A stretch of 64,000 nt of DNA from Lunularia cruciata (taxonomy: Eukaryota; Streptophyta; Marchantiopsida; Lunulariales; Lunulariaceae). Of this stretch, positions 24,585 to 34,900 are shown piece by piece. Position numbers and translations under genes: made by a program. The stretch spans positions 744,001-808,000 of the forward strand of contig CAOYZS010000005.1 of NCBI GenBank assembly GCA_948567375.1, given 5' to 3'. How positions within the stretch are numbered: position 1 is the stretch's first letter; every line of letters starts with the position of its first letter. The notes under the pieces are model-generated. The model ran no database searches and was not told the DNA's origin. It worked only from the letters and a program-made list of their open reading frames with translations.

Positions 24585-25031
24585 ACTAATGTAACTCTAA
24601 CTGAGATAAGTACACTAGGGGAAAAGACGACTTGTAATTTGCCATCACAACACGTACTCTCATGGTTTGCAAGTCATCACTTCCTACCTCACCAAGGAGA
24701 AACAAAGGTAGTCAGACTAGTCATCACTCCAGCCTCACTACCGAGAGCACACCAGAGCACCAATGCTCTAAAGTCAGGGCACCTCACACAAACATGGTGC
24801 ACAAACAAGAAGTAGAGAATGGAAGGAGTCCAATCACAAGAAATCTAAAAAAAAACCCTCCATATCATAAATCAACATGGGACTGACTCTACCACCATTT
24901 GGCATTTGATATAAGAGAAGTTTGTATCTACATCCTAAGCTACCAAGATCACCAAGAATGGGATCAAATTGCCTCTCCTAGTCAAAGCTACAAGTGTATA
25001 GATAATAGTGGCATAGTCACTAGGACAACAA

Positions 25032-25103
25032 GTGAGGGTGGACCAGTTGGCTAGAGCACCAATCTAGGAACAAGAGATCTAGGTGTCAAACCTGTTGCGC
25101 ACA
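25032..25103 (+). other. tRNA-like sequence, antisense in MT-1 leader
   Basis: Plus-strand GGACCAGTTGGCTAGAGC resembles a tRNA D-arm/A box. About 40 nt later, AGGTGTCAAACCT resembles a T-arm/B box. The anticodon arm is poorly paired and there is no CCA end. The same element lies antisense in the MT-2 leader at 41721-41793, where the B-box-like part reads GGGGTCAAACCC. A tRNA-derived (SINE-like) module within the leader is likely; a working tRNA is not. Confidence 0.5.
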
Positions 25104-25169
25104 ATCTAGCAAGATGGGCAGATTTTGCCAAATAGTGACCAAGATCTACTCTAAACTAGCTAGCCTCAT

Positions 25170-25191
25170 GCCAACAAGCTGGCTTGCTGGC
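25170..25191. repeat. Short inverted repeat in MT-1 leader
   Basis: Ten-base arms GCCAACAAGC and GCTTGCTGGC separated by 2 nt, with one mismatch. The MT-2 counterpart (41633-41654) is a perfect 10-bp stem. Confidence 0.6.
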
Positions 25192-25653
25192 CCTTTTAGG
25201 CCTTCATAGCCTCTCATAGCCCACAACCCTATGCTTAGAAGCCTCTAAACACCAAGTAAAGCCTTTCTTCTTGCCACTTTGAACCCTCTCCAAATCTAGC
25301 AAAACTCCTCCAAATCTGGCCAGAATTTGACATAAACCTAAATTTGGCTAACCGCCAAATCCTCCGCTAACTCTTCACTCAAGCAAAATTGAAAAATAAG
25401 GTTTCTCCAAATCATAAATTCACGAGGATAGGTTCATAACTCCACCTTCAATTTTACTTTTTGAGCCCAACTTGCAATAAATTGGTCATGTCTTCACCTC
25501 TTGAGCTCAAAATCACAATCATTCCTCAAAATTTGCTTCTTCTTTGTTTGAAAATTGGCCAACACTCCATCTCCCTTACTGCCAAATCTGCATCAAGCAA
25601 TGAGCTTCTGCACACTAGGGAAAAACTGAATTGTGATCAAGCTACCAACAATC

Positions 25654-25671
25654 CACCGAGCTTGGATACCA
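25654..25671 (-). other. Candidate primer binding site of MT-1
   Basis: Minus-strand TGGTATCCAAGCTCGGT resembles a site complementary to initiator tRNA-Met, which begins TGGTATC. The MT-2 counterpart is at 41057-41074 (plus). No clean CA-ending LTR precedes it, so this is tentative. Confidence 0.35.
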
Positions 25672-26123
25672 CTAACACTCATAGTTTCTGCACCCAATTT
25701 CCCTCTAACTTCACTTCTATTATGTACTCAGATTGTTTACAACACTTGAGTCAAGTCAAGTCAAGTCAACTCAGATCAGTATTTGATCTATCACTCTATA
25801 AACTGTGGACAACTAAGCACTGATTACAGTCAAGCCACACCCACTCTAGCTAAGAGAATCTAGGTGACGCTTGCTGGCCTTTGTCCACCATAGCCAGGAA
25901 CTCAAAGGCTCAACATCTGAGAAGAGCGCTCTCTTGAGCTGCACTTTGAAAGTATACCCCTGGACTCGAGCTAGGTCTAGGCCCCACCATGTAATCAATA
26001 TCCAAACACAAAATCTGACCATCGGAAAGTAGTCTATGAGATACTACTAAAATACCTCTAACTACTATCATTGCAACTCCAATGTCCAAGCAATCTACAT
26101 GTGACACTACAAATGGCATGACA

Positions 26124-27559
26124 TGAGAGTGAAGGTGAAGATGAAGTCCAACAGTCAATTGATGAAGGAGAGGTAGAAGATGACAAGGAGTTCCATGTGG
26201 CAATTGATTGTATGGAAGGAGGAGATGGCCCTTGTTTGGAGTAACCCATAGAGGAGATGGACAAAGAACCAAAGAAAGTCATCCAGAAGAGAGTAAGATT
26301 GAAAAGGTTATTGCAAGCTGCACCTACAGGTCTTAGCCAAGTGAATGAAGAAGAAGCAAGCTCGGAAGGAAGGCATTGAAGAGTCGATGGAGGCAAAGTC
26401 CAAAGACCAAGACAAAGAAGAAGACTTTGATGGGGTGGAGTACTTGTCACAAATTGTGGGTTTGTTGTTGTTATTGTTGAACAAGAAGAGGAAGGAGATA
26501 TAGAAAGATCATCTAGAGGTGAAGAATGAGTTGTAGGTGATGAAGTATTTGATTGAAGAAGCAAGAGAATTGAAGGAGAGGGTAACCCAAAGGGAAGAAG
26601 AAGCTGAAGAACTTTGAGTGGAGGTAGTCTTAAGGAAGAAGACAATAGAGAATTTGCAAGAGAGTTTGATCAGTGAGGAAGAGAGATGAATGGTCAAGCC
26701 AAAGAGTTGAAGGAACAGAAAGTGTTGATCAAGAAGATGAAAAGTGAGGTAAATGAAGCTTGTATTGAAAGCATATATGTGAAGGTGATGGCGGCTGTGA
26801 TGGAGCAGGAGTTAGAGAGCCTGGAGAAGAGTGTGGTAGGGAAAGATCAAGCATGGTAGAGAAGGTTAGTGGTCTGACACCAAGAGGAAGAAAGATTGAG
26901 AATTCTGGTAATAAGTGCTAAGAGGCAAGTACTCAGTATGTGGAGGAGAAGAAGATGCTAGCAGCCGAGTACAAAGATGAGTTAAAGATGTATAGAGAAG
27001 ATATGAAGGTAGAACAATCTGAGGGTATGCATTAGAGTCGGTAGGAGAAGTTGTTGGGAGAATGAGAGCAGTGTTGAGCATAGAAACTGAAGGGAAGTTG
27101 GAGGAAGCAAGATTGCATGAACTGAAGTTGCTTGTGCAAGAAACTCGGAAGAGGAGAGCAAAGGATGTAGATATTAACAATCTTTTGATTTTTTTGAGAG
27201 AAAGAGTAGATAGGAAGATGATTGAGGTAGGAGATAATGTAAGTATGAGATTATACTTAGTCAATTTAGAGTTAAAGAGACTTTAGAGTAGTGTGAAGGA
27301 AGATAAAAAAAGTCCAAAGTAGTAGAAGTAGGAGTAGGAGTGCAAGTGTCTTTGGATCAGTTATCTAAGACATTAGAGAAGAGTGGGTCCAAAGATAAAG
27401 AGATGGAAAGGGTATCCATCAGTGAAATTATAGTTCAGGGTGAAGAAGTCATAGAAATAGTGAAGGCATTAGTAGAAGAAGATAGACCCAAAGAGAGAAG
27501 TGATAGGAGGATCATCAGATTTGGAGGCCTATGTCAATGTTGACATCAGATCAGAGTAA
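26124..27559 (+). pseudogene. LTR-encoded ORF, C-terminal part (GL-D)
   Basis: Acidic stretch (ESEGEDEVQQSIDEGEVE-like), coiled coil, then a well-preserved C-terminal block open at 27062-27286 (ELKLLVQETRKRRAKDVDINNLLIFLRERVDRKMIEVGDNVSMRL) and 27340-27543. The stop is TAA 27557-27559 after VDIRSE. The LRERVDRKM(I/L)EVGDN block is among the most conserved parts across GL LTRs. Confidence 0.68.
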
Positions 27560-28369
27560 TGATAGTTTTGAGATCTGAAGAAGGAGATATGAAGAGGTGC
27601 ATTATCATTTTGGATTTGTAGGTTGGAAGAGTTGTTATAGAATGGTATAGTTGTTAGTTAACTATTGAGTGCTTTGCCTATTGAAAGGAGGAATTTACAA
27701 TCTTATGTTGCAATCTTATGTTGTTTAGTATTTTAAATTTCTAAAGATAGATAAAGCAAAGTGTTGTACCTCAATGCTCGTTGCTTGAGCTTAATTCTGA
27801 GTATCAAGCTTGTGTTTATGTTTGTGAGTGTTGGGAGAAATTTGAAGAGCAAGTCAATGAGCTTGTTGGATGTTGGATTCCACATTGCTGATCTTCATTC
27901 TATATGTTTGATCCTGAGTGAAGTGCAATCAAAGCAATGCCTTAATAGATCTGAGAGGAATTGTAATGTGATAGTATTCTACATTTGTGAGTGCAGTGTG
28001 AGTTTGATGTGAAGCAATTTTGATCAAGGAAGTTGTGCCTTCAATGGAAAGGTGGAATGCAATTCTAAGATGAGATCATTTTGTTGTGAAGTAGCAGTCT
28101 TATAGAGAATCTGAATCATCACATCGTAAGTTGTTTGGAAAGATCTGATAGTATTGTGATTATGGAGTGTTAATTTGTGACAAGACTAAAAATTAGTGCT
28201 TGTTACTCTTGTCCAAGTGTGGTTTCTACTTGAGAGATTAAAGACACAATCAAGAAGAATTGAAGTGTTACTATTTACTTCATATTTGACCATTTTTGAC
28301 TCATATCTCTATGAGAACAAAATCTATTTACCTGATTACCACAAAAGTGATACTTGTTGGTTTGTCACA
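26124..28369 (+). repeat. GL-D: GL LTR, 3' two thirds (5' part displaced by MT-1)
   Basis: Plus-strand LTR from mid-ORF to the terminus TTTGTCACA at 28369, with the U3 box around 27680 and the usual end region. MT-1 interrupts its ORF at 26124. Both flanks lack internal GL sequence, so whether it is a solo LTR cannot be decided from this half. Confidence 0.82.
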
Positions 28370-29190
28370 TCACACCAGCCCTAGATCCCACTATGGCTCT
28401 CAATTGGTTCAAAGATGGATTATTTGAAGTCATATCTCAAGGACAAGAGAGCCCCCAAGAGGAACACAAGAGAAGAAACACAAGGCTTTAGCCCTCTTGA
28501 TCTTCTTACCCTAAGAGGCATCTCATCTGAGCTTTCTTTCTCTTTGCTACTAGCCTTGCTTTGCTTGGTTCTACAATTGCAATTTGCACACTTCTCTTTG
28601 ATCTTATCCCTTTCTGAAACCCCAACTTTGTTTGACTTCTTGGGTGTCTTCAATCTCTATCTATGGGGATTCTAGACAAGGAACATCTCCTTGTCCCATG
28701 TGGTCAATCACAACATGGAACTCCCAATCATCTTTGTCAACATCATCCTCTCCTTGTTGTTGAACTTTAGGTTCATCCTCACTTCCACTGCTCAACTCTT
28801 CACTCCGTAGCGTGAGCTTCCTCTTTGCCCAAGCCTTCTTAATTATACTCAAGTTCTCCTTTTGATTCTTCTACTCTTGATGACTCATCAATCACTACAA
28901 TGTCATGCTTTGGGTCTACAATTCTTGTACTTTCTTGGTTGATAAACCCAAAAGAACATTGTTATGTTGTCTTTGCATCGGATCAATCTCCCAAGACAAA
29001 GATTCCTTACATCAAGTTCCTCTTGACAAGTCTAATCCAAGTTCTTCTTTCTTGGCACAAAGTAAATTTACTTTGGGTTCAACCCAATGACACAATTCTC
29101 CTTCTTTTGTCACCATTTGGGTTTAATATGACTTCTACTGTACACTTCTTCTTCAAAGTATAACAAAACCAAAAAAATGAGGGTATCACA
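28370..29190 (-). repeat. GL-E: internally deleted GL LTR remnant
   Basis: The minus-strand LTR starts TGTGATACCCTCA at 29190, about 300 bp of the 5' LTR region follows, then a jump straight into the acidic part of the LTR ORF (28852-28661: LTLRSEELSSGSEDEPKVQQQGEDD) and SSDEMPLRVRRS. From about 28490 to 28370 the match fades. The N-terminal ORF domain is deleted. GL-D lies at its left edge. Confidence 0.65.
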
Positions 29191-29853
29191 GTTGATCCTT
29201 GTCCTATCTGGTTGGTCAAATAGGTTTGACTAGAGAGAATCTTTGGGGAATCTTCTTGTAGGAAGCTTAGAATAGCATGGGTGATATACCATTCTAAAGC
29301 TCTTGATGAGACAAACATGGGGGGAAGAAATACAATGCCTTGATTCTTAAAGGGGGAATCTTGAATTATCAAGGCATAATTCATCCATTATGGCCTCCAA
29401 AAAATTGCTCTAAAGTTTTCATGGTGTTTTCAAAATCTACCATATTAGTGGAAGTACTCTTTTGGTGGGACCTTTATCTGATCTACTTAGACCATCATAT
29501 ATAATATCCTTCTAGATATCACCAAGCCAATTTCCACCTCTAGATAATGGTATTACACTTGTGGACATCCAAAAATTCCTCATCTATAATAAAGCTACTA
29601 TGAAAGCTCAATCACAATGTTGGACTCAAGCTAACAAGTAGGACATGGCCTTATTGGATCCTTGCTCTATAATACTAGGTTTCAAAAGAAATGTAATGCA
29701 TAACCCCTATGTTGCTACTTAAGGATTCTTGCAACCTGACTACTTCAATGGAGGTAATTCTTTACCGGCTCACTATGCAACATCTCAGCTAGTGCCCCCA
29801 TATGAAAAAGTGTCCATAGCCATACCAATCTCCATAGTGCCACTTGTAGCTAC
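29191..29853. other. No gene recognised
   Basis: Low-complexity-free DNA unlike either element family. No coding region above background. It is the left flank of solo LTR GL-F, and its right end reads continuously into 33225 onward when the solo LTR and one target duplication are ignored. Confidence 0.6.
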
Positions 29854-30596
29854 CTTAGTGTGACAACCCGGCAAATATCAATTTTGCGGTAATCGGGTAA
29901 GTAAAGTTTGTTCCTGTAGAGATACGAGTCAGAAATGTCCAAATACAAAGTCAAACAGTAACATGTAGTTCTTCTTGGTTGCCTCTTTAATCTCTCAAGT
30001 AGAAACCACACCCAAAAGAGAGTAACAAGCACTGACTCGTAGTCTTGTCACGAATTTACACTCCTTAATCACAAATCCTTCAATTTTTTCCAAACTATCT
30101 TGATTGTGATGATTAAGGCTCTCCCAAAAATGGCACTTCACTGCAAAATGACTTCGCCTCAAAATTGTGTTCCATCCCTCCATTGAAGGCACAACTTCCT
30201 TGATCAAAATTGATTCACATCAACCTTGCATTGCACTCACAAATGCAGAATACTACCAACACTACAATTCCTCTCAGATCTATCAAGGCATTGCTTTGAC
30301 TGCACTTCACTCAGGATCAAACACACCGAATGAACATCAAGGCTGTGGAATCCAACATCCAACAAGCACCTTGACTTGCACTTTGAATTTCTCCAAACAC
30401 TCACAAACACAATTACAAAGTTGATACTCGGAATCAAGCTCAAGCGATGAGCACTGCTTCACAGCAGTTCGCTTTATCTATTCTCAGAAATAATGAGCAC
30501 TAAACAACAATTGACTGCGAATGCCACTCTTAAGTAGTGAATCAATTGACAGTTCTAACAACTATACCGTTTCTACAACAACCTTTCAACCAACAA

Positions 30597-30613
30597 CCTA
30601 AACCCTAAACCCT
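30597..30613 (+). repeat. Plant telomere-type repeat patch
   Basis: CCTAAACCCTAAACCCT, about 2.4 units of the CCCTAAA repeat. It lies exactly where the C-terminal part of the LTR ORF is missing relative to other copies, so it marks a deletion junction. Confidence 0.75.
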
Positions 30614-30614
30614 C

Positions 30615-32786
30615 AATTTAATCAACAAGGCATTCATCTCAGTGTCTTTTGCCTATCTTCGCCTCGTCTCCTGCACCAGCAACTTCAACTCGTGCAGTCT
30701 TGCTTCTTCAATTCAAACGCTGGCCTCTGTACTTAACATCGCGTTCATTTGGAGAACAATCTCCTTCAATGGCTCCACTCTGGTTTTCCTTTCATGCTCT
30801 CGACTCCGCTTCAAATTCGGCTTTCACCGTCTCCTTCTGCACAACCTTCTCCTCCTGAGTACAAAGTAACTCTCGTAATTTCTCTTCTTCTCTATATCAC
30901 GCAGCCAACTCTCTTTGCCAGAGTTGCTTCTTCTCTTCCATACTCTCCCTCACTCTATCAATCTCCTGCTCCTTCTCTGCTATCCTTGCCATAGCATGGA
31001 TAATTTCTACTCTTGAATCAGCAAATTGCTGCTTCAAGATCTCATATTCAGCGACTTGTCTTTCCCTTGCTATGTCACTCTTCCTCGCAAGATCCTCTCG
31101 ATAGTTCACTTCCCTCTTCAGGTCTTCAACTACCTAACTTCTCTCTACTGCCTCCGCTCGCAATACTTCTCTCTCCTCCTCACCTCGGGTTATACTTCTC
31201 TTCAACTCTGAGTTCTCTTCTTCTAATCTCAATACGACCTGCAAAATAGTCTTCACCTCTGGACAAGTCTACTGCATTTCTCTCTTCTTGTGCTCCAACT
31301 TCACCAGCAATGGACACACAATTTCCTGCAGGTACTCCACTCCGTTCCTCGCACCCACTTCTTCCTACAGAGACATCTCCTTCCTTACCTCTTCTTCACC
31401 CGATACTCGCCTTCTCCGCTGCAATCTTTGTATTGGGATTGAGGCTTTGCTTCTCAAGCTTTCTCCTACTTCTTCCTTCACTTTACTCGGCCCCACTTCA
31501 CACTTTGCCTTATGTCTTGAGCGAACCCCTTGCTGTACTGCGATTTTCTTCTCTTCTGGCACCGGTACTTCGTCTTCCAATGGCAAATTGTCTTCGGCCT
31601 CCAACTCGGCTGGCACTTCTTCTTCTTCTTTGTTAGCCGCTGGCACCGATGTCATCTCTCCCCCTTCTTCACTGTCACTGCTCATATCTCCGCTCTGTAG
31701 TGTCAGCTCAGGTTCCTCCTCATGTTCTGAGTCTTCCATCTTGAGCTCGGCCTCGCCTTCTGAGTCTTCATCTTCCGACTCAATTACCACCATACTTTGC
31801 CTCGAGTTACTTTGCTGCATCTTCCGAGGTTTCTTGCTGTCTTCGGCTTCTCCTTGCCGACTCCTCTTCTTCGTTGGGGTACTCACTATGACCTCCACGT
31901 TCTTCCCTGTCTTCGCGTAGTAGTCGTCCGTGCTCCGGATTTGGAGAATGTACTGCTGCTCCTCGACATCGACCTCTTTTTGCACATCAAGATGGAAATG
32001 CGACACCATCTGAGTCCGCTCCGCCGAGTTCAGTAAATTGAGCCCGAGGTAGAAGTGTGCTGCAAACAGCACGATGTAGTGTGGAGGTGATTTATCCCGC
32101 AAATTCCACACCATCTGCCTCGTTCTCCCGTGAAAACACCTCGCCCAATTGATAGGTTCTCCAGCAAACAACTTATGGAAGAACACCGCTTGGTGTTTCA
32201 TCACATAAGTCGTTCTCTCCGGCTTCAAGATTGCCATGAGAGCACTCACGATCCCTCTCTTCACTGGATCCTTGTAACTCTCAACTTTGTACCCATTCTT
32301 TGTTCTTTTCAACGAGAAGGCATCTCTCACCTCCTGCGTCTCTTGAGCTATCTCTCCTTTCCCCAAGAACGTGGCTCCTTGCTCCGAGCATGCCTCCTTC
32401 CCGAGTACGAGTCTCCAATCCGACTCTATCCAGCGAGCTAGATTTCCTCTCTTCCCTTCTTCCTCTGGTCCATCGAGACACTTACTCTCGATGATTTATG
32501 TCATGAGTCCTGGAAAACTCACGTTCCAGTTCCATGCCAGAAATGTGATCCAAAGTCGGCTCAAGACTTCGATCCGCGCTATCACATCTAACCTCCAAAT
32601 CGCATGATTTCTCACTGTGAATTCGGAGTTCTTCTTCCCTCCTCCCATCTCTTCTACCTTCTCACTTTCTCTTGATTTCACTCTCGTGACTTCTCCCTTG
32701 TGCACTAACACGATCCCAACTCTATTTCCCTTTCCACAATCACCTGCAAGACGACTTCTCAACGGCGAAGGAAAATTACTTGACAT
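30615..32786 (-). pseudogene. LTR-encoded ORF, best-preserved copy (GL-F)
   Basis: From ATG 32786 (MSSNFPSPLRSRLAGDCGKG) the frame is open to 31365 except for one TAA at 32496-32498 (about 470 codons). Segments: residues 1-95, N-terminal domain; then GKGEIAQETQEVRDAFSL, HQAVFFHKLFAGEPINWARC, MVWNLRDKSPPHYIVLFAAHFYLGLNLLNSAERT (in the 333-codon frame 32366-31365); an acidic Glu/Ser-rich tail; and RRRRVSGEEE. After a stop, coiled coil continues (31109-30897: ARERQVAEYEILKQQFADSR). The C-terminus with LRERVDRK and VDIGSD is deleted at the telomere patch. Predicted soluble, with no signal peptide or membrane segment. Function unknown. Confidence 0.75.
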
Positions 32787-32799
32787 TTTGTCGTTGCAG

Positions 32800-32818
32800 T
32801 TTCAATTTTTATAGAGTT
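32800..32818 (-). promoter_or_regulatory. TATA-like box upstream of the LTR ORF
   Basis: Minus-strand CTCTATAAAAATTG centred about 20 bp before the ORF ATG. Equivalent A/T boxes occur before the ATG in GL-A (about 10086), GL-B (18373), GL-C (23534), GL-I (46727) and GL-J (51094). The distance is short for a standard TATA promoter, so the start codon or the box may be misassigned. Confidence 0.4.
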
Positions 32819-33224
32819 GCGCTTCTTTGTCTTTTGTCACTTCGAGTTTCTATCAAGAAATCACACCTCCGGCATGCACCTGTCACTCTCAATAAACCTT
32901 TGCACGTATGGGCCGCTAGTTTTCAAACGGCCCCTTCTTGAATTCCTCACCCCGATGAAAGGTTGTTAGACTGTCTTTGCCTCGGGTTGAGCTCCCCTCG
33001 ATACGAAGACAATTTACTTCGGGTTGTATGCTAACAGGGCATTTCCAAGTACTTCGCCTTATGACCCGAAGTCACTTTACTTCAGGTTTCATCCCGAAGA
33101 CTCTTTTCTTTGCTTTCTTCACTTTCTTTGGTTTCTTCGGCCATACCGGCGCAATCCGACTTCTCTATACACTTCTTCTCATTTCTTTTGAAAAAAAACA
33201 AAAAAATGTGGGCACCACACTTAG

Positions 33225-33972
33225 CTCAATTAGGACTACTAGTACCCATAGCTACCAATCTTATGGCCACATAGATCAATAGATAGATAGATGATATCTT
33301 TGTAAAGTTAGAATAATTAGAGAACCTTCACCTTGCATAATAACCTCAAGCAAGGAATGTGGTAAACATTTTTACTAGGAAAGACATCTCTTGTATACAT
33401 TGCTTGTATGGGGACACACTAATACTCATTGTGCTACTATAGATATTCCAAATTTATTTATGCACTATGAAAGGTATGGACATGCAATAGCCAACTATAG
33501 ACACTTCAATGGCATCAAGAACTAAATGAAGAAAGAGCATACCCCTTGGACACTAACTTGCATCATAATAATATCAATAGTTGTGGGACTCATCCTTTTG
33601 AAGAGGAAATGGACAAGTTAGAGGATCTCTTAGACTCAAAATACATTATCATAGTGCAAAGAAAATCAGTATGGCAACCAATGCCCAAACAAGCCTACTT
33701 GTTTCAAATCCGAATCCAGAGCACATACCATGGCCCAATGTTTAGATTTAAGAACTTCATAACTCAAGCATGAGGCACTCCCATACCAAAGAAAGCACAA
33801 AATCATGTTGGTCCTAATGAGAACATGCATTTCATCACCATAAAGGAAGGATCCACTACAAGAGAGGCCCTTCTAAATGGCATAGGTGTTGTTACAAAGG
33901 CAAATGTGTTTCTCACAACATGATCTCACACTTATGAACCACCTTCTTAAGCAGCAGGTCTAATATAAAATA
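33225..33972. other. No gene recognised
   Basis: Right flank of GL-F. A short GATA microsatellite lies at about 33278-33294. A 75-codon frame at 33546-33773 has no recognisable motif. It ends where a GL LTR tail begins. Confidence 0.55.
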
Positions 33973-34171
33973 TGTGACAACCCAACAAGTATCACTTTTG
34001 TAGTAATCAACAAGTAATCAACAATTCATTTCCATAGAGATAGGAGTCAGAAATGGTCAAATACAAAGTAAAATAGTAACCAAACAGTTCTTCTTGACTT
34101 TTTCTTTAATCTCTTGAGTAGAAACCACACTAAAAAGAGAGTAACAAGTGCTCAACTTGCAATCTTGTCAT
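33973..34171 (-). repeat. GL-G: terminal 199 bp of a GL LTR
   Basis: Plus-strand TGTGACAACCCAACAAGTATCAC is the inverted LTR end. It matches 29859-30057 of GL-F and stops abruptly against the GL-H LTR ORF in the other orientation. Confidence 0.75.
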
Positions 34172-34238
34172 ATATTGAAGAAAGCTCAAAGGTATTGCCC
34201 TTGAAGGTATGAAGATTGTGAGTTTAGGATAAGGTACT
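34172..34238 (+). repeat. GL-H 5' LTR fragment left of MT-2
   Basis: Matches the LTR ORF around ETLKV..RS and the following TTTAGGATAAGGTAC (compare 60200-60245). It continues on the other side of MT-2 at 44425. TACT at 34235-34238 is the left target duplication of MT-2. Confidence 0.7.
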
Positions 34239-34793
34239 TGTCGTGCGTATATACATCGCTACACAACATACATCGCTGTCAACATCATACACTATAAAAG
34301 CACAACTCACACATGAGTCATACATAGACTCTAAAGTGCCACAATAATCAGATTGCTTAACAATTCAACTCAACTCAACTCAGATCAGTACTTGATCTGT
34401 CACTCTATAAACTGCCAACAACTGGGCACTGATTACAGTCAAGCCACACCCACTCAAGCATAGAGAATCCAGGTGACGCTCACCGGCCTCTGTCCACCAT
34501 AGCCAGGAACTCGAAGGCTCAACATCAGAGAAGTGAGCTCTCTGGAGCTCACCTTCAAAACTATACCCCTTGGACTTGAGCTAGCCCTAAAACCCTAACG
34601 GTCCCGCTGACGGCACACTTGACGGTGCAAACGGTGCAAAGTGACGGTGGGCCCCACCGTGAAGTCAGTACCCCAAACACAAAATCTAACCATCGGAAAG
34701 TAGTCCCTGAGAAACTGCTAGAATAACTCTAACTACCATCACTGGAACTCCAGTGTCCGAGCATCTAGATGCGGAACTACAAATGGCGTGAGA
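34239..34793 (-). repeat. 3' LTR of MT-2
   Basis: The part 34390-34793 aligns with 44020-44424 (5' LTR) with roughly seven substitutions. The last 105 bp (34343-34239 in sense order, TGTGGCAC...CACGACA) is duplicated again at 34900-34796 just upstream. The 5' terminus reads TCTCACGCC instead of TGTCACGCC. Confidence 0.7.
34594..34660. promoter_or_regulatory. MYB-type (MSA-like) motif, telobox and inverted repeat in MT LTR
   Basis: Plus-strand AAACCCTAACGGTCC combines a telobox (AAACCCTAA) with an MSA-like CCTAACGGTCC (34594-34604). ACGGTG/AACGG units follow at 34621-34645, then a perfect 8-bp inverted repeat ACGGTGGG-C-CCCACCGT (34644-34660). The same array is at 44222-44291. The motifs read on the strand opposite to pol. 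Confidence 0.45.
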
Positions 34794-34795
34794 GC

Positions 34796-34900
34796 TGTCG
34801 TGCGTATATACATCGCTACACAACATACATCGCTGTCAACATCATACACTATAAAAGCACAACTCACACATAAGTCATACATAGACTCTAAAGTGCCACA
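34796..34900 (-). repeat. Extra 105-bp copy of the MT LTR end
   Basis: Nearly identical to 34239-34343 (one difference noted: TAAGTC against TGAGTC). It starts TGTGGCAC, ends CACGACA, and is separated from the 3' LTR by about 2-4 nt. A G-run (minus GCTAGGGGGGCAAT, 34901-34914) precedes it and could be a polypurine tract. Confidence 0.75.

Larger units (their letters stand above)
23919..26123 (-). mobile_element. MT-1: 5' part of a methyltransferase-type Ty3/gypsy element
   Basis: Minus strand: terminus TGTCATGCCATTTG at 26123, LTR-like sequence to about 25700, leader, then the N-terminal gag truncated at 23919 by GL-C. It aligns with MT-2: 26123-25785 with the MT-2 LTR (44424-44020), 25700-24600 with the MT-2 leader (41024-42250), and gag with 42252-42890. 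The rest, presumably including the methyltransferase, should lie left of the window. It sits in the GL-D LTR ORF. Confidence 0.8.
29859..33219 (-). mobile_element. GL-F: complete solo LTR (3361 bp) with perfect target duplication
   Basis: Minus strand from TGTGGTGCCCACA (33219) to GCCGGGTTGTCACA (29859), flanked by CTTAG at 29854-29858 and 33220-33224. The 5-bp duplication and TG...CA ends fix the GL LTR boundaries and show that the whole 3.36 kb, including its ORF, is one LTR left by LTR-LTR recombination. It contains the best-preserved LTR ORF of the window and a telomere-repeat patch at 30597-30613. Confidence 0.95.

Noticed and set aside
25032-25103. A functional tRNA gene
   Set aside because: The anticodon stem does not pair well, acceptor ends do not match, and the unit occurs twice in element leaders; kept only as tRNA-like.
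26058-26645. 195-codon Ser-rich minus-strand frame
   Set aside because: Antisense of the GL-D acidic/coiled-coil ORF. The GL-D frame aligns with other copies, this one does not.
31288-31920. 210-codon Ser-rich plus-strand frame
   Set aside because: Antisense to the acidic Glu/Ser-rich part of the GL-F LTR ORF; its composition is explained by the complementary strand.
29859-33219. GL-F as a DNA transposon with TGTG...CACA inverted ends
   Set aside because: The ends share only a few bases, the duplication is 5 bp, and the same unit occurs as both LTRs of GL-B beside a polypurine tract and primer site, so it is an LTR.
29700-33270. Open reading across the GL-F target site (YFNGGNSLPAHY... into the right flank)
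   Set aside because: About 55 codons are open when the solo LTR is ignored, but stops bound it closely on both sides and no motif is recognisable.
33278-33294. GATA microsatellite
   Set aside because: Only about four units; not notable.
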